Source of the DNA: DATMNI01 sp963817515 | Lineage (GTDB): Bacteria > Acidobacteriota > Terriglobia > Bryobacterales > Bryobacteraceae | NCBI GenBank assembly: GCA_963817515.1 | Contig: CAWFPJ010000031.1 | Coordinates: 682,001-746,000 of the forward strand | DNA length: 64,000 nt | Direction: 5' to 3' | Shown here: positions 26,058-34,716 of the stretch, piece after piece | Layout: each line of letters opens with the position of its first letter | Position numbering within the stretch: position 1 is the first letter of the stretch | Notes under the pieces: model-generated | What the model was told of the DNA's origin: nothing | The model's input: the letters and a program-made list of their open reading frames with translations, nothing else | The model's database searches: none | Position numbers and translations under genes: made by a program

Positions 26058-27970
26058 TACTTGTAACTCCGTTGCGAGGGGTGCACGTATTCGAAAGTCA
26101 GCGGTTCCTTGTGAAGCACCGGCGGCTTGTCCACGCCCTGAAACTCCCAGGCAGCCGCGTAGGAATAATGCTCGTCATCGCGCGCCGCTTCGCCGTCGGG
26201 CGTCTGGTATTCCTCGCGGAAGTGGCCGCCGCAGGATTCGTTGCGTTCGAGCCCATCCAGGCACATCAGTTCGGCCAGTTCGAAGAAATCGGCCACGCGG
26301 CCGGCCTTTTCGAGCGACTGATTCAATTCTTCGCCGGAGCCCAGCACTCTCACATCGCGCCAGAACTGCTGGCGCAGTTCGGGAATCTTGGAAAGCGCGA
26401 GCTTGAGCCCTTGTGCGTTCCGGGCCATGCCGCAGTACTCCCACATGATCTTGCCCAGCTCGCGATGGTACGAATCCACCGATCGCGTGCCCTTGGTTTC
26501 AAGCAGCCGCCGGGTGGTCTCGGCGACCTGTCTTTCGGCATCGCGCGCCGCCGGATGCGCGCCATCCACCTTTTCAAATTTAGTGGAGGCCAGGTAATCG
26601 CCGATGGTGTTGGGCAGAACGAAGTAGCCGTCGCCCAGGCCCTGCATCAGCGCGCTGGCGCCCAGGCGGTTGGCGCCATGATCGGAAAAGTTGGCTTCGC
26701 CGATCACGTACAGGCCCGGAATGGTGGACATGAGGTTGTAATCCACCCACAGGCCGCCCATGGTGTAGTGAATGGCGGGAAAGATGCGCATCGCCTCTTT
26801 GTAGGGATCTTCGCCGGTGATGCGCTCATACATATCGAACAGGTTGCCGTAGCGCTCTTTGATGACCGCCTGGCCCAGGCGCTCAATAGCGTCGCGGAAA
26901 TCCAGATAGACCGCGAGTCCGGTTTCGCCCACGCCGCGGCCTTCATCGCAGACCTGCTTGGCGTTGCGTGAAGCCACGTCGCGCGGCACCAGGTTGCCGA
27001 AGCTGGGGTACTTACGCTCCAGGTAGTAATCGCGCTCGTTCTCGGGGATCTTGCTGGGCGGCCGCTTGTCGCCTTTTTTCAACGGCACCCACACGCGGCC
27101 ATCGTTGCGCAGGGATTCGCTCATCAGGGTGAGCTTGGATTGGTACTCGCCCGAAACCGGAATACACGTGGGGTGGATCTGCGTGAAGCACGGGTTGGCG
27201 AACAGAGCGCCGCGTTTGTGGGCCCGCCAGATGGCGGTGGCGTTCGAGCCCTTGGCGTTGGTGGAGAGGTAGTAGACGTTGCCGTAGCCGCCGGTGCCCA
27301 GCACCACGGCGTCGCCCAGGTGCGACTCCACTTTTCCGGTCACCAGGTTGCGCGTTACGATGCCGCGCGCTTTGCCGTCGATGACAATCAGGTCCAGCAT
27401 CTCCGTGCGCGGCAACATGGTAACGGCCCCGTTGCCGATCTGGTGTTCGAGCGCCTGATAGGCGCCCAGGAGCAACTGCTGCCCGGTCTGCCCGCGGGCG
27501 TAAAACGTGCGCGAAACCTGCGCGCCGCCGAAAGAGCGGTTGTCCAGGTAGCCCGAATATTCGCGCGCGAACGGCACGCCCTGGGCCACGCACTGGTCGA
27601 TGATGTTCAGGCTGATCTGCGCCAGGCGATAGACATTGGACTCGCGGGCCCGGAAGTCGCCGCCCTTCACGGTGTCGTAGAAGAGCCGATATACGCTGTC
27701 GCCATCGTTGTGATAATTCTTGGCGGCGTTGATGCCGCCCTGGGCTGCGATGGAGTGCGCGCGCCGCGGCGAATCCTGGAAGCAGAAGCACTTGACGTTG
27801 TAACCCAACTCGGCCAGGCTGGCCGCCGCCGCCCCTCCCGCCAGGCCGGTGCCCACCATGATGATGGTGTACTTGCGCTTGTTGGCCGGGTTCACCAGCT
27901 TGCAATTGAAGCGGTGCCGCTCCCATCGCGTTTCAATCGGACCGGTCGGAGATTTTGAATTGAGTTCCAT
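26057..27970 (-). CDS. sdhA: Succinate dehydrogenase/fumarate reductase flavoprotein subunit
   Basis: 637 aa from ATG 27970; the frame is open to 28468 but that stretch lies within sdhC. The FAD-binding motif TIIMVGTGLAGGAAAASLAE is near the N-terminus, and the covalent FAD histidine is in RAHSIAAQGGIN. Catalytic and substrate residues fall in GEYQSKLTLMSESLRNDG and GANRLGASALMQGLGDG. It oxidises succinate to fumarate in the TCA cycle, or the reverse. It begins 5 bases after the sdhC stop and its stop overlaps the sdhB start by one base. The long form with an N-terminal extension fits the b558-type enzyme of delta-proteobacteria, Bacteroidetes and acidobacteria. Confidence 0.96.
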   Translation of the reverse strand: MELNSKSPTGPIETRWERHRFNCKLVNPANKRKYTIIMVGTGLAGGAAAASLAELGYNVKCFCFQDSPRRAHSIAAQGGINAAKNYHNDGDSVYRLFYDTVKGGDFRARESNVYRLAQISLNIIDQCVAQGVPFAREYSGYLDNRSFGGAQVSRTFYARGQTGQQLLLGAYQALEHQIGNGAVTMLPRTEMLDLIVIDGKARGIVTRNLVTGKVESHLGDAVVLGTGGYGNVYYLSTNAKGSNATAIWRAHKRGALFANPCFTQIHPTCIPVSGEYQSKLTLMSESLRNDGRVWVPLKKGDKRPPSKIPENERDYYLERKYPSFGNLVPRDVASRNAKQVCDEGRGVGETGLAVYLDFRDAIERLGQAVIKERYGNLFDMYERITGEDPYKEAMRIFPAIHYTMGGLWVDYNLMSTIPGLYVIGEANFSDHGANRLGASALMQGLGDGYFVLPNTIGDYLASTKFEKVDGAHPAARDAERQVAETTRRLLETKGTRSVDSYHRELGKIMWEYCGMARNAQGLKLALSKIPELRQQFWRDVRVLGSGEELNQSLEKAGRVADFFELAELMCLDGLERNESCGGHFREEYQTPDGEAARDDEHYSYAAAWEFQGVDKPPVLHKEPLTFEYVHPSQRSYK

Positions 27971-27975
27971 GGCCT

Positions 27976-28680
27976 TCAATAAGACAACAAACCCAACATC
28001 ACGGCGATCGGAATGGAGCAGTTGCCGATGCAAATCAGGATGGCGACAACCGCCGCAGCCTTCTTCAGCAATGGTGTGTAGCGCGGATGGCTGAAGCCCA
28101 TAGATTGGAACATGCTCCACAGCCCGTGGTAAAGATGCATGCACAACAGGATCATGGCAAACACGTAAAAGCCCGAGACGGCGGGGTTCGAGAAGCCGGC
28201 GATCACGTTGGCGCGGACGTCGGGTTGATCGGGGCCCACTTCCTGCAGAGGCAGCACCGCGCCAACCGTCAGGTGAAGCACGTGGAAGATTACGAATGCG
28301 GCTACGATGGGCCCGCTCCACATCATGGTGCGGGCGGCGTAAGACGTGGGGACGTCGGCCTTCCTGGCATACTTGACGGGCCGCGCGGCGCTTTTGACCC
28401 GCGACAATTGGATGGAAGCGACGATGTGCATGATGACGGCTGCCAGCAGCAGCAGGCGCGCCGTCCACAGCGGAATGGCATTCGACGGGTCATGGAGGAA
28501 AGCCGCGTAGTGGTTGATTTGGTCGTGATTCGCCAGAAAGATCTGGAGATTGCCCAGCAGATGTGCGATGACATAGCCGAACAGCACTACGCCGGTAATG
28601 GCCATGATGACCTTCTTGCCAATGGGCGCCTGGTAGAAGCGGACAGCCCTATGGATGGGGTGGATGGCAATAGCACTCAT
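27976..28680 (-). CDS. sdhC: Succinate dehydrogenase cytochrome b subunit, b558 family
   Basis: 234 aa with about five membrane helices (VIMAITGVVLFGYVIAHLLG, LLLLAAVIMHIVASIQ, VAAFVIFHVLHLTVGAV, FYVFAMILLCMHLYHGLW, AVVAILICIGNCSIPIAV). Histidines within helices, such as in VIAHLLG, IMHIV, HVLHL and MHLYHG, are the expected heme b ligands. It anchors the enzyme and passes electrons to quinone. ATG 28680 is preferred; the frame extends to a TTG at 28737 without support. First gene of sdhCAB. A single large anchor replaces separate SdhC and SdhD. Confidence 0.93.
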   Translation of the reverse strand: MSAIAIHPIHRAVRFYQAPIGKKVIMAITGVVLFGYVIAHLLGNLQIFLANHDQINHYAAFLHDPSNAIPLWTARLLLLAAVIMHIVASIQLSRVKSAARPVKYARKADVPTSYAARTMMWSGPIVAAFVIFHVLHLTVGAVLPLQEVGPDQPDVRANVIAGFSNPAVSGFYVFAMILLCMHLYHGLWSMFQSMGFSHPRYTPLLKKAAAVVAILICIGNCSIPIAVMLGLLSY

Positions 28681-28790
28681 GGATTGTTTGGTCGCACCCG
28701 CAGCACGGGATGCGGGAAGCGGGTCTGATGCTGTCAAATTTCAGTATAACGAAGTAGACGGTTAGGGACTACGGCAGACGAAACCGCCTG

Positions 28791-28824
28791 GTTTACCGGC
28801 GGCACGACCGCCGGCGTTACCTAG
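28791..28824. repeat. REP-like GC hairpin overlapping the DinB stop codon
   Basis: CCGGCGG (28796-28802) and CCGCCGG (28808-28814) form a hairpin followed by CGTTACCTAG. The CTA at 28821-28823 is the stop of the DinB gene read from the other strand. The same unit occurs twice at 49901-49964, where it again provides a stop. Confidence 0.8.
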
Positions 28825-29345
28825 AACACGTAGGTTGGGGGGGCAATGCCCTTCACGCGCAAATATACTTCGGCCTGTCCGCGGTGGTGCGCCGTGTGCG
28901 TGAAGTAAGACCAGAGCCACTCAAAGCCGGTCATCTTGCGGGTGGTGCCGACCACGGCGTCCAGTTTCTTCGGCGTCATGGAAGCCACCGCCTTGTTGCA
29001 GAAGTCGAACGAATCGGTGAGGAACTGAACGGCCGTATCCTTGTCTATATCGATCTTCTCGTCTTTGAGCGCATCCGAAAGTTTGGCCGGAACCGCCGGC
29101 CGCTCCATCCCGCCGGCCAGGGCGCACGCGTTCAAGTTGGCGCCGCCAATCTGGACCATCAACTGGCCGAAGCTCAGCTCCACGGGAACCGGCCGGAAAC
29201 CGTAATCCTGGGCCGGCATCAGTTTCGCAACGGCGATCGTGAATTCCCCGGTAACCTTCCAGTGCTTCACCAGGGCGTCTTTGAGCTCGGTCTGGGCCAC
29301 GGCTGGAATGGCGAGTAATAACATCGGGAGCAGATTTTTCTTCAT
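28821..29345 (-). CDS. Exported DinB-family protein
   Basis: 174 aa from ATG 29345, which begins a signal peptide (MKKNLLPMLLLAIPAVAQ); the frame is open to 29405. The DinB four-helix bundle is recognisable from LVKHWKVTGEF with the first metal His, SFGQLMVQIGGANLNAC, and the C-terminal YFTHTAHHRGQAEVYLR carrying the HxxxH-type metal pair. Cytoplasmic relatives (BshA-like S-transferases, YfiT) use thiols; here the leader suggests a periplasmic role, as is common among acidobacterial DinB proteins. Reaction unknown. Stop codon lies in a REP-like repeat. Divergent from cpaF. Confidence 0.85.
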   Translation of the reverse strand: MKKNLLPMLLLAIPAVAQTELKDALVKHWKVTGEFTIAVAKLMPAQDYGFRPVPVELSFGQLMVQIGGANLNACALAGGMERPAVPAKLSDALKDEKIDIDKDTAVQFLTDSFDFCNKAVASMTPKKLDAVVGTTRKMTGFEWLWSYFTHTAHHRGQAEVYLRVKGIAPPTYVF

Positions 29346-29424
29346 GATTTTTCCTCGGGATATAATTGTAATCGCACACAACTGCCAAAAGAGCAAGGCC
29401 ATCACGCCAAACTCAGGAGAACTC

Positions 29425-30765
29425 GTGGGATCCGGTAATCGTCCGATTCCTATGCGTGGCGGCGCCTCGCCAATGGCCGCACGCAGCGCCGATCGTTACT
29501 TCGAACTGAAGTCGCAGATTCATCGCAAGCTGATCGGCGTGCTCAATCTGGAGCGGGCTTCTTCCATCCCCAAAGACCGTATGCGTGCCGAGATCGGCCG
29601 TGTGGTGGAGCGCCTGCTGGACGAAGAGCGCGTGCCGATGACCACGGCCGAGCAAGCCAAGATCGTGGAAGAGGTCCTGGACGAAACGCTGGGCCTCGGT
29701 CCGCTCGAAACCCTGCTCAAAGAGCCCTCCATCTCCGACATCCTGGTCAACCGCTACGACAAGGTTTTCATCGAGCGCAACGGCAAACTGTCGGAGACGA
29801 CGGTCCGGTTTAAGGACGACGCGCATCTGCTGCACATCATCGAGAAGATCGTTTCGCAGGTGGGCCGCCGGATCGACGAAGCGCAGCCGATTGTAGACGC
29901 GCGCCTGCAGGACGGCTCGCGCGTCAACGCCATCATCCCGCCCCTGGCGCTCGACGGCCCCTGCCTGAGCATCCGCCGGTTCGGCCGGCACGTGATCACG
30001 CAGGATGAGATGGTGCAGTTCAAGACGCTGACTCCGGCCATGCTGCGGTTCCTTTCGGCGTGCGTGCAATGCAAGGTCACGGTCCTGATCTCGGGCGGTA
30101 CGGGTTCGGGCAAGACTACCATGCTCAACGCGCTTTCGCGATTCATACCGGAAGAAGAGCGCATCATCACGATTGAGGATACGGCCGAACTGCAGCTGCA
30201 GCAGCGGCACGTGGTGAAGTTCGAAACGCGGCCCCCGAATCTGAATAAGGAAGGCGGCATCAATCAACGCATGCTGCTGCGCACCGCGCTTCGCATGCGG
30301 CCCGACCGCATTATCGTGGGTGAGTGCCGCGGCGCCGAGGCCCTGGATATGCTGCAGGCCATGAACACCGGCGTTGAGGGGTCCATGAGTACGGTCCACG
30401 CCAACACTCCTAAAGATGCATTTTCGCGCCTGGAAACCATGGTGATGATGGCTGACCTGGAAATCCCGGCCCGCGTCATTTCGCAGCAGCTTGCCAGCGC
30501 CATCAAGCTGGTGGTGCAGGTATCGCGCCTGCAGGACGGCACGCGCAAGATCCTCAGCATTTCGGAAGTGCTGGGCGTGCGTGACGAGAAAGTCGAGCTG
30601 CAGGAAATTTTCACGTTTGAGCGTGTGGGCGTGACCGATTCCGGGAAAGTGCAGGGACGGTTCCGCGCCACCGGGGTAACTCCCAAGATTCTGGAACGGC
30701 TGCGCGTGAGCGGCGTTCAATTGCCGCCGGTTCTTTTTGAAGAAGTGGTCCCGGTAAATATGTAA
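29425..30765 (+). CDS. cpaF: CpaF/TadA-type secretion ATPase, orphan
   Basis: 446 aa from GTG 29425, chosen because AGGAGA lies 5 bases upstream; the frame is open from 29239. The N-terminal domain runs to about 150 and the P-loop ISGGTGSGKTTMLN is at about 220-232. The Asp box ERIITIEDTAELQL, the His box ETRPPN..INQRMLLRTALRM, and Walker B RPDRIIVGECRGAEALDMLQ follow. It powers assembly of Flp/tight-adherence pili in other bacteria. No other tad/cpa genes flank it; the only possible partner here is the REC-ParA (CpaE-like) gene at 42.5 kb. Confidence 0.9.
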   Translation: MGSGNRPIPMRGGASPMAARSADRYFELKSQIHRKLIGVLNLERASSIPKDRMRAEIGRVVERLLDEERVPMTTAEQAKIVEEVLDETLGLGPLETLLKEPSISDILVNRYDKVFIERNGKLSETTVRFKDDAHLLHIIEKIVSQVGRRIDEAQPIVDARLQDGSRVNAIIPPLALDGPCLSIRRFGRHVITQDEMVQFKTLTPAMLRFLSACVQCKVTVLISGGTGSGKTTMLNALSRFIPEEERIITIEDTAELQLQQRHVVKFETRPPNLNKEGGINQRMLLRTALRMRPDRIIVGECRGAEALDMLQAMNTGVEGSMSTVHANTPKDAFSRLETMVMMADLEIPARVISQQLASAIKLVVQVSRLQDGTRKILSISEVLGVRDEKVELQEIFTFERVGVTDSGKVQGRFRATGVTPKILERLRVSGVQLPPVLFEEVVPVNM

Positions 30766-30816
30766 CGCGCTGAAAGCTACAGGCACTGGCGGGCGCGGTG
30801 ATATCCTTTGGAAACC

Positions 30817-33477
30817 ATGGGTCGCTTGTTCGTCCTCCTCGCTATATTGTTGCCGGCCGCATCTTCCCAAAACTTCGATCCGAGGCTCTACGCAGGCTTG
30901 CAGTGGCGCATGATCGGGCCGTTCCGCGGCGGGCGAACGGTGGGCGCGGCAGGCATCGCGGATCAGCCGAACGTTTTTTACATTGGCGTCAACAATGGCG
31001 GCGTGTGGAAGACCGATGACTACGGCCGAACGTGGAAGCCGATTTTCGACGATCAGCCTACTGGCTCCATCGGCGCGGTGGCGGTGGCGCCATCGGACCC
31101 GAACATCATCTATGTGGGATCTGGCGAGGGACTGCAGCGGCCGGATCTTTCGGTGGGCGACGGCATGTATAAGAGCACCGACGGCGGCAAAACCTGGCGG
31201 CACCTGGGTCTGCGCGACGGCCAACAGATCCCAGCCATTCTGGTGGATCCGCGCAATCCCAACCGCGTTTTCGTGGCGGTGCTGGGCCATCCGTACGGGC
31301 CCAATGCGGAGCGCGGCGTCTTCCGTTCGATCGACGGCGGCCAGAACTGGCAGAAGGTTTTATACAAGGATGAGCACACCGGCGCCATCGATCTGGCCTT
31401 CGACCCTGCTAACCCGCAAACGGTTTACACGGCGCTGTGGCAGGCCAGGCAAGGTCCCTGGGAGAATGGCGTGTTCTCCGGACCGAACAGCGGTCTGTTC
31501 AAATCCACCGATGGCGGCAGCACCTGGAAGCAACTGACCGGCGGGCTGCCGGCATTCGCCCAAGGGCTGGGCCGCATCGGCATTGGAATAGCGCCCGTCG
31601 ACGCGACTCGCATTTATGCCCTGGTGGAAGCGCGGCAGGGCGCCGGACTCTACCGCTCCGACGATGCCGGCGCCACGTGGACCCAGGTCAACACGGAGCA
31701 GCGCATTTATGGGCGCGGATCGGACTTCGCCTGCGTGCGAGTAGACCCAAAGAACAAGGACACGATCTACATCGCGAATACATCCACCTACCGGTCCACC
31801 GATGCCGGCGTCCACTTCACGGCGATCAAGGGCGCGCCGGGCGGCGACGATTATCACACCGTCTGGATTAATCCCAACAACCCTGACATCATCCTGCTGG
31901 CCAGCGACCAGGGCGCCACCATCAGCGTGAATCACGGCGCCACGTGGAGTTCCTGGTACAACCAGCCGACGGCTCAGTTTTATCACGTGAACACCGATCA
32001 CCAGTTCCCTTACCGGGTCTACGGCGGCCAGCAGGAAAGCGGATCGGCGGGGGTATTGAGCCGCGGCAACGACGGCCAGATTACATTTCGCGAATGGCAC
32101 CCGGCGGGCGCCGACGAGTACGGCTACGTGGCGCCGGACCCGCTCAACCCGAACATTGTTTACGGCAGCAAGGGCACGCGATACAACAGCATTACCGGCG
32201 AAGTGGAGGACGTCAAACCGAAGGGGAGCTACCGGTATCTGCGCACGGCGCCGCTGCTGTTTTCTTATGTCGATCCGCACATACTTTACCTGGGTGCGCA
32301 GATGGTGCTGAAGACCATCAACGGCGGCCACAGTTGGGAAGCCATCAGCCCCGATCTTTCGCGCGAGCACTACGAAGTTCCGGCCAGCGTGGCGTCTTAC
32401 GGCGATGCGGCCAGGAACCAGGCCACACGGCGCGGCGTGGTGTATTCGATCGGCCCCTCGCATTTGAACGTGAATGTGATTTGGGCGGGCACCGACGACG
32501 GGCTGATCCACGTGACCAAAGATGGCGGCAAGAGTTGGAAGAACGTCACGCCGCCGGGCATGACGCCGTGGAGCAAAGTGGCGCAGCTGGATGCTTCGCA
32601 CTTCGACGATGACACGGTCTACGCGGCCGTGAACCGGCTGCGGCTGGACGATTTGAAGCCGCACATCTACCGCACGCATGATGGCGGCACCACATGGAAC
32701 GCGGCCGTGCAGGGGCTGCCGGACGGCCCGGTTAACGCGGTGCGCGAGGACCCTGTGCGCAAAGGGCTGTTGTTCGCGGCGACGGAATTGGCGGTATACG
32801 TATCGTTCAACGATGGCGACAACTGGCAGCCGCTGCGTCTGAATATGCCCGCGACTTCGATCCGCGACCTGGTGATCCACGAGGACGACCTGGTGGTGGG
32901 GACGCACGGCCGCGGCTTCTGGATCCTGGACGATATGTCGCCGCTGCGCCAGATGACGGCGGAAATTGCCACCGCCAACGCGCACCTGTTCGCGCCGCGG
33001 CCCACGTATCGCCTGCCGCGCGACACCAACGAAGATACGCCGCTGCCCCCGGAGGAACCGGCCGCCAAGAATCCGCCGGACGGGGCCATCCTCTATTACT
33101 ATTTGAAATCGGCCGCTTCCTCTGAAATGGCGCTGGAGGTTTTCGACAGCAGCGGCAAGCTGGTGCGGCGCTTTTCCAGCAGCGATAAGCCGGTGACGCC
33201 GGACCCGATGCTGGACGTGCCGACTTATTGGATTCGCCCATTCGTGCCGCTTTCGACGGAAGCCGGAATGCATCGTTTTGTCTGGGACCTGCATGCCGCG
33301 CCCACGGGCGGTAGCGAGCGCCGCAGAGAGTATCCGATCTCCGCAATTTACCAGGACACGCCGGGCACGCAGGGGGAGTGGATGCCGCCGGGCAACTACA
33401 CCGTGAAGCTCACGGTTGACGGCAAGACTTACAGCCAGGCGCTGGTGGTAAAGCCCGATCCGCGCAAACGGATGTAA
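30817..33477 (+). CDS. Large exported Asp-box (BNR/sortilin-like) beta-propeller protein
   Basis: About 886 aa from ATG 30817, which starts a signal peptide (MGRLFVLLAILLPAASSQ); a TTG at 30808 is an alternative. At least eight Asp-box motifs are spread through the protein: DDYGRTW, STDGGKTW, SIDGGQNW, STDGGSTW, SDDAGATW, TINGGHSW, TKDGGKSW and THDGGTTW. This is the sialidase/VPS10-like twin propeller annotated as glycosyl hydrolase in acidobacteria, but I see no sialidase catalytic Arg triad or Glu/Tyr pair, so enzymatic activity is doubtful. The C-terminal 200 residues hold an Ig- or FlgD-like module (MALEVFDSSGKLVRRFSS). Likely surface or periplasmic binding. Confidence 0.82.
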   Translation: MGRLFVLLAILLPAASSQNFDPRLYAGLQWRMIGPFRGGRTVGAAGIADQPNVFYIGVNNGGVWKTDDYGRTWKPIFDDQPTGSIGAVAVAPSDPNIIYVGSGEGLQRPDLSVGDGMYKSTDGGKTWRHLGLRDGQQIPAILVDPRNPNRVFVAVLGHPYGPNAERGVFRSIDGGQNWQKVLYKDEHTGAIDLAFDPANPQTVYTALWQARQGPWENGVFSGPNSGLFKSTDGGSTWKQLTGGLPAFAQGLGRIGIGIAPVDATRIYALVEARQGAGLYRSDDAGATWTQVNTEQRIYGRGSDFACVRVDPKNKDTIYIANTSTYRSTDAGVHFTAIKGAPGGDDYHTVWINPNNPDIILLASDQGATISVNHGATWSSWYNQPTAQFYHVNTDHQFPYRVYGGQQESGSAGVLSRGNDGQITFREWHPAGADEYGYVAPDPLNPNIVYGSKGTRYNSITGEVEDVKPKGSYRYLRTAPLLFSYVDPHILYLGAQMVLKTINGGHSWEAISPDLSREHYEVPASVASYGDAARNQATRRGVVYSIGPSHLNVNVIWAGTDDGLIHVTKDGGKSWKNVTPPGMTPWSKVAQLDASHFDDDTVYAAVNRLRLDDLKPHIYRTHDGGTTWNAAVQGLPDGPVNAVREDPVRKGLLFAATELAVYVSFNDGDNWQPLRLNMPATSIRDLVIHEDDLVVGTHGRGFWILDDMSPLRQMTAEIATANAHLFAPRPTYRLPRDTNEDTPLPPEEPAAKNPPDGAILYYYLKSAASSEMALEVFDSSGKLVRRFSSSDKPVTPDPMLDVPTYWIRPFVPLSTEAGMHRFVWDLHAAPTGGSERRREYPISAIYQDTPGTQGEWMPPGNYTVKLTVDGKTYSQALVVKPDPRKRM

Positions 33478-33522
33478 GAACAGATGTAAGAAAGTTCCAC
33501 CGCTGTAAGAAAGTTCCACCGC
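33471..33522. repeat. Stop-codon-spanning tandem duplications after the propeller gene
   Basis: GATGTAAGAA, containing the stop, is at 33471-33480 and again at 33483-33492. The following 19 bases TGTAAGAAAGTTCCACCGC occur twice in perfect tandem (33485-33503 and 33504-33522). Each copy repeats a TAA in the original frame context. Confidence 0.9.
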
Positions 33523-33539
33523 GAGTGACTACCTAAGTT

Positions 33540-34058
33540 GTGGGGCAGGATGATTTGTACCAGGAGGCCGCCGCTACGTACGGTGCGGCGCTCGAACGGC
33601 TAACCCGTGCTTACGAGGCCGACCCGGACAAACGTCGAGACCTGAGCCAGGAAATTCAGCTTGCTTTATGGCGCAGCTTCGAGGGTTTTGATGGGCGCTG
33701 CTCGCTGCGGACCTGGGTCTATCGCGTGGCCCATAACGCCGCGACGTCGCACATTATCCGGCAGCGCCGCGCCAAGGCACAAACCATGGTTAGCCTGGAA
33801 GAACTCGAGAACCTGCCGGGCCACACTAATGACGGGCTGGGGACGGACAAGCGCCATTGCCTGGATCGCCTGCTGGCCCTGATCCAACAGCTTAAACCGC
33901 TCGACCGGCAGGTGATTCTCTCGTACCTGGAAGGCATGGACGCGGCATCGATCGGAGAAGTCACCGGCATTTCTCCAGGTAATGTCGCGACCAAGATTCA
34001 TCGCATCAAGAACATTCTTGCCCGCCGGTTTCAGGAAGGAGGACGCCATGGAGAATGA
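33540..34058 (+). CDS. ECF-family RNA polymerase sigma factor
   Basis: 172 aa from GTG 33540. Region 2 contains DLSQEIQLALWRSFEGFDGR and TWVYRVAHNAATSHIIRQRR, the -10 binding helix. Region 4 is LKPLDRQVILSYLEGMDAAS then IGEVTGISPGNVATKIHRIK, a helix-turn-helix for the -35 element. Lacks other sigma domains, so ECF type. Its last 11 bases overlap the start of the membrane protein gene, which is probably its anti-sigma partner. No good ribosome-binding site precedes the GTG. The tandem repeats at 33.48 kb lie just upstream. Confidence 0.9.
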   Translation: MGQDDLYQEAAATYGAALERLTRAYEADPDKRRDLSQEIQLALWRSFEGFDGRCSLRTWVYRVAHNAATSHIIRQRRAKAQTMVSLEELENLPGHTNDGLGTDKRHCLDRLLALIQQLKPLDRQVILSYLEGMDAASIGEVTGISPGNVATKIHRIKNILARRFQEGGRHGE

Positions 34059-34629
34059 GCTTCCCCCGGACGATATCAGAAATGTCTGGCAGAACCAGAC
34101 TGTGGAGGCCAATCAGATGTCACTCGACGAACTTCGGCAGAAGGCCGGGAAGTTTCAAGACCGGATTCGCAATCGGAATCTCAGGGAATATGCGGCGGCA
34201 GTCATAGTGGTCGCCGCCTTCAGCTACTACTTCTGGCGCTGGCCTGAGGTTCGCCTGGGGTCGGGGCTGATAATTGCAGCCGCCTTGTATGTGGTGTACC
34301 AGCTGCACACAAGAGGCGCGGCTAAAACCGTGCCGGCGGCGCTGGGCCTGGGGACGTGTCGCGACTTTCACCGGCGGGAACTGGAACGGCAGCGCGACCT
34401 CTTAAGAGACGTCTGGAAGTGGTACCTTCTACCGTTTGCGCCCGGCATGTTGGCGTTCGTGGCTGTACCCGCCATGAATGTTCCGCCTGACAAGTGGCTG
34501 AACGCAGCCCCCTTCATACTATTGTGCGCGGTGTTCTTCTATGCGGTCGGAAGACTGAATCAACGGGGCGCGCTCAAGCTCCAGCAGCAGATCGACGAGT
34601 TAGATGCGATGGATCAGGAGACATCATAA
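34048..34629 (+). CDS. Membrane protein, probable anti-sigma partner of the ECF factor
   Basis: 193 aa from ATG 34048, preceded by AGGAAGGAGG. Membrane segments at about 50-66 (YAAAVIVVAAFSYYFW), 72-88, 133-150 and 155-172 give four helices. The N-terminal 45 residues (VWQNQTVEANQMSLDELRQK) are polar and would be the cytoplasmic sigma-binding part. No zinc-binding HxxxCxxC motif is present, so it is not a ZAS anti-sigma factor. The 11-base overlap with the sigma gene is the main reason for the call. Similar pairs are frequent in acidobacteria. Confidence 0.65.
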   Translation: MENELPPDDIRNVWQNQTVEANQMSLDELRQKAGKFQDRIRNRNLREYAAAVIVVAAFSYYFWRWPEVRLGSGLIIAAALYVVYQLHTRGAAKTVPAALGLGTCRDFHRRELERQRDLLRDVWKWYLLPFAPGMLAFVAVPAMNVPPDKWLNAAPFILLCAVFFYAVGRLNQRGALKLQQQIDELDAMDQETS

Positions 34630-34716
34630 GAGGGAACCTGCCGCATGAAATGGCGCCCGAGCCCTGTGGGATCTTCGCCACGGGTACGATGGAAGGTGGA
34701 CCATCACGGGAGGCCT

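Noticed and set aside
27971..28468. N-terminal extension of the SdhA frame
   Set aside because: This part lies wholly within sdhC and reads as low-quality Arg-rich sequence; the ATG at 27970 fits the family length.
29413..31290. 625-aa open frame antisense to cpaF and beyond
   Set aside because: Complement of conserved CpaF codons; no start signal and no family-like motif.
30817..33477. True sialidase activity for the Asp-box protein
   Set aside because: Asp boxes are structural; the catalytic Arg triad and nucleophile region were not found.
31360..33519. 719-aa open frame antisense to the Asp-box protein
   Set aside because: It is the mirror of a clearly real coding region in a high-GC genome; the translation is His/Arg/Val-rich with no domain.
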